The position numbers and the translations under genes were made by a program. DNA of 34,505 nucleotides from Acidobacteriota bacterium (GTDB lineage Bacteria; Acidobacteriota; Terriglobia; 20CM-2-55-15). The number at the start of each line of letters is the position of its first letter. Position 1 is the stretch's first letter. Below the pieces are notes generated by a model. The model was given only the letters and a program-made list of their open reading frames with translations. It searched no databases and had not been told where the DNA came from. The DNA is taken from contig JAHFTY010000014.1 in assembly GCA_023265365.1 (NCBI GenBank), positions 471 to 34,975 of the forward strand. Direction: 5' to 3'. Below are positions 32,390 through 34,505 of this stretch, piece after piece.

Positions 32390-32500
32390 ACGTTTTGGAA
32401 TGGCTCGAAGCGCTCGCGGGGCTGGGTCAATACGCCTTCGTTTCGATCCTACATTTTTGTCTATTGTTCCCGGGGCCCAATTTTTCTATCCTCCCAAGCC

Positions 32501-33955
32501 ATGAATACTAATGACAAGTCTTCCCATTCGCCGCTCCGGGATTTCCTGGAGATTCCATACGACCAACTCGAGGAGATGAACCTCGAAGTCAAGGCTGAGC
32601 GTGAGTCCAACGCCGATGCGGGACAGATCCGTGAAAAGCGCCTCAAGTACCTGCGCGATGAAAAGCGTCTTAAAGCGGTCACGGTTTGCTTCACCGATCT
32701 TGAAGGCCGGCTGCACATGCTCGACTATGACAAGAAGTTCCTCCTGGGTTCGGCCGACAACCTGACATTTGACGGTTCCTCCATTCGCGGATTCACCGCG
32801 CAGCAGGAATCGGATCTTCGACTTGCGATCGACTGGCCGGCTTTTTACTGGCTGCCCTCCGACGTTTTCGGGCCCGGCAAAGTGCTTGTCTTTAGTGAAG
32901 TCCTCGATCGCGACGGCACGCCCTACGCTGCCGACATGCGCGCCATTCTGAAACGATACACCGAGGGCCTCTATGCCAGGGACGGGACCGTCTGCAACGC
33001 TGCCAACGAAATCGAAGGCTTCCTGTTCAAGGGCCGCGATGCCGAACGCCGCTATTACGAAACGAACAAATTCGAATTCATCTCCACCGGCGGCTATTAC
33101 CACTCCCTTCCCGGCGACACGCTTCGCCAGTTCATCGACGCGGCGGCGGAAGTCCAGCGGGCCATGGGTTTCAAGAACGAAAAAGACCATCCGGAAGTGG
33201 CGCCATCGCAGTTCGAAATGAACTACTCCTACACGAACGCCCTCATCGGCGCCGACCAGATCCAGCTCTACAAGCTGCTCTGCCGGCAGGTGGCCCAGCG
33301 TTTCGACATGACCGCATCCTTCCTGCCGAAGCCCGTCACGGGCGTGAACGGCAACGGGATGCATACCAACATGTCGATTTCAAACAAGGGGAAGAACGCC
33401 TTCTATGACGAGAAGGGCGAAGACATGCTGTCCGCGTCAGGATGGGATTTCATTCAGCGTATTCTGTCCAGCGCGAACGACATCTGTCTCATCCTGAATG
33501 CCAGCGTCAACGCCTACCGGCGCCTCGATCCGCACTTCGAAGCGCCGAATCAGATCAAGGCATCGGCCATCGACCGGGGATCCATGGTGCGCATTCCGCT
33601 CGGCAACCACCGCAGCAAGCGTGTCGAAGTCCGTTCGGTGGGGCCGGACGCGAATCCATACATGGCGATTTACGCGATGTTCAAGACCGGTCTCGAGGGT
33701 CCGGCCGCCGCCAGGGCCGCCGGCAAAGGCGAGTCCCTCGGCGACCTGCCGGATAACATTTACGATGCCATCGACAACTTCAGGTCCAGCGAGTATGCCA
33801 GGAAACTTCTCGGCGAAGATGTCCGCAACAAGTATGCGGACCTGAAACTCGGTTCGGCGGATCGTTGCCCGAAGGCGCTCGGCACCTTCATCAAACCTTC
33901 GGAAATTCAGTTCCATCACGAAGTCACCAACCAGTTCCTCTGGAATCAGTTCTGA
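32501..33955 (+). CDS. glnA: Glutamine synthetase (type I-like)
   Basis: 484 residues from the ATG at 32501. The frame is open upstream but that part does not look coding, and no clear ribosome site precedes the ATG. N-terminal beta-grasp domain with FDGSSIRGFTAQQESDLRL, then the catalytic domain: EIEGFLF (metal glutamate), PEVAPSQFEMNYSY, NGNGMHTNMS (active-site His), NAYRRLDPHFEAPNQIKASA and RGSMVRIPLGN (substrate arginines), VEVRSVGPDANPY. It ligates ammonia to glutamate with ATP. An N-terminal extension of about 45 residues is helical. The NLYDLP tyrosine motif that is adenylylated in enteric GS is not seen, which suggests a different regulation. No PII or adenylyltransferase gene is adjacent. 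Confidence 0.9.
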   Translation: MNTNDKSSHSPLRDFLEIPYDQLEEMNLEVKAERESNADAGQIREKRLKYLRDEKRLKAVTVCFTDLEGRLHMLDYDKKFLLGSADNLTFDGSSIRGFTAQQESDLRLAIDWPAFYWLPSDVFGPGKVLVFSEVLDRDGTPYAADMRAILKRYTEGLYARDGTVCNAANEIEGFLFKGRDAERRYYETNKFEFISTGGYYHSLPGDTLRQFIDAAAEVQRAMGFKNEKDHPEVAPSQFEMNYSYTNALIGADQIQLYKLLCRQVAQRFDMTASFLPKPVTGVNGNGMHTNMSISNKGKNAFYDEKGEDMLSASGWDFIQRILSSANDICLILNASVNAYRRLDPHFEAPNQIKASAIDRGSMVRIPLGNHRSKRVEVRSVGPDANPYMAIYAMFKTGLEGPAAARAAGKGESLGDLPDNIYDAIDNFRSSEYARKLLGEDVRNKYADLKLGSADRCPKALGTFIKPSEIQFHHEVTNQFLWNQF

Positions 33956-34010
33956 GAACGGACCGCTTATGCTGCTGTCCCCATAGGGCGAAATCGAGGC
34001 AAGGCGTTTT

Positions 34011-34127
34011 CCCCTCCTCGACGAGGAGGGGTGGCGCGAAGCGCCGGGGTGGTGCTGTTCAAGAAATGGATTTTGTTGAACGAACCGCCCCGCCGCTCGG
34101 CGGCACCCCGCCTTGGCCAAGGCGGGG
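34011..34127 (+). repeat. Dispersed composite palindromic element, copy E (complete)
   Basis: Both outer palindromes are intact (CCCCTCCTC/GAGGAGGGG, 34011-34031; CCCCGCCTT/AAGGCGGGG, 34106-34127). The centre differs slightly from C1 (GTTCAAGAAATGGATTTTG) and one hairpin has lost a base (GCCGCTCGGCGGC). The conserved flanks GCGAAATCGAGGCAAGGCG and GGGGAAAAGCCTTCGTCC are present. It lies between the converging glutamine synthetase and RapA-like genes and, with its strong hairpins, may help end both transcripts. I see nothing else in the gap 33956-34198. Confidence 0.92.
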
Positions 34128-34198
34128 AAAAGCCTTCGTCCTGCGACCCGCGTTGCACTTGGAATCCACGACCATCGTGCATATCCGGTCAGCGAAGA

Positions 34199-34505
34199 TC
34201 AACGAGCAGGGGCGGCGCCGCGCTGAATGACGCGAATCGCATCGAGGCGGATCCGGGAATGAAGCAAATGCTCATCCAGCGCGCGGCGCTGCGCGACGAG
34301 CGAGTCGATCTCCTCCTGGCGGACGCTCCGATTGACTTTTTTCAAATCCCGGAGCCGTTCGATTTCGTGTGCCAGTTGCGCATGCATTTCCTTGCGGGCT
34401 GCGGCCACCATCGTCTTCACTCGAGCGTTCGCCACGGTTTTGGAAGCATCGATCAGAGCGGGTAGGAGGTTTTCGCGAAAGGCCTGCCGTTCGAGAAGCG
34501 TGTGG
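34199..34505 (-). CDS. C-terminal end of a RapA-like SNF2 helicase (5' part off the window)
   Basis: The last 101 residues of a protein whose start lies beyond the right edge. The visible part is a long charged helix: QAFRENLLPALIDASKTVAN, EIERLRDLKKVNRSVRQEEI, then SRIRLDAIRVIQRGA. The pattern EIxRLxxLxxVNxxVRxEEI...LRLDAIRVI is that of the extreme C-terminus of RapA (HepA), the RNA-polymerase-associated Swi2/Snf2 ATPase that recycles stalled polymerase. Without the helicase motifs this stays tentative. A standalone coiled-coil protein is the alternative. Confidence 0.6.
   Translation of the reverse strand, partial: HTLLERQAFRENLLPALIDASKTVANARVKTMVAAARKEMHAQLAHEIERLRDLKKVNRSVRQEEIDSLVAQRRALDEHLLHSRIRLDAIRVIQRGAAPAR

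Noticed and set aside
33437-34120. Minus-strand frame covering the end of glutamine synthetase and repeat E
   Set aside because: It is antisense to conserved GS motifs and begins in the repeat; no domain is recognisable.

Overview
The window looks like a chromosomal segment of an acidobacterium. This is inferred from gene content: an Oar-type TonB-dependent receptor, an exported DUF1592/DUF1552/ankyrin trio, an exported caspase-like protease, DUF4384 proteins and a DUF1028 protein, in GC-rich DNA. I see no rRNA, tRNA, CRISPR array, phage or transposase gene.

Left half (about 1-14,875, minus strand). A dense run of ten genes reads leftwards from 11,448 to the window edge: M48 metalloprotease, caspase-like protease, TPR protein, two DUF4384 proteins, SpoIID-type amidase enhancer/lytic protein, an LPP20/FlgT-like protein, a membrane TPR protein, a class III nucleotide cyclase with an SLH-like extracytoplasmic part, and a TPR/SLH-like protein cut by the edge. 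Almost all products carry export signals or membrane anchors, so this is probably one envelope-associated protease and signalling system; I do not recognise it as a described system. The caspase gene carries an in-frame TAG followed by 52 open codons that encode a textbook EF-hand. Upstream, and in the same direction, lies a two-gene DNA topoisomerase VI operon (B then A subunit), a mainly archaeal and plant enzyme.

Right half (15,251-33,955, mostly plus strand). It holds a hybrid sensor histidine kinase, an exported DUF305/LVIVD pair, and a lower-GC metal and arsenic module (CDF-like transporter, arsR facing aqpS-arsC). The DUF1592-DUF1552-ankyrin trio and the TonB receptor follow, then a DUF1028-TPR protein on the minus strand and a type I-like glutamine synthetase. 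The right edge cuts a minus-strand gene whose C-terminus resembles RapA.

Two families of dispersed DNA elements tie the window together. One is a composite element of about 115 bp (longer with conserved flanks) made of two diverged inverted halves rich in hairpins, at 890, 1082, 11612, 14949, 15127, 20283 and 34011, with a remnant at 6715. Two copies form the 3' end of the cyclase reading frame, giving the protein a repeat-coded tail. The other is a 22-bp palindrome with GGTGTCA/TGACACC arms at 17681, 28401 and 31334, in or next to gene ends, where it probably acts as a transcription terminator.
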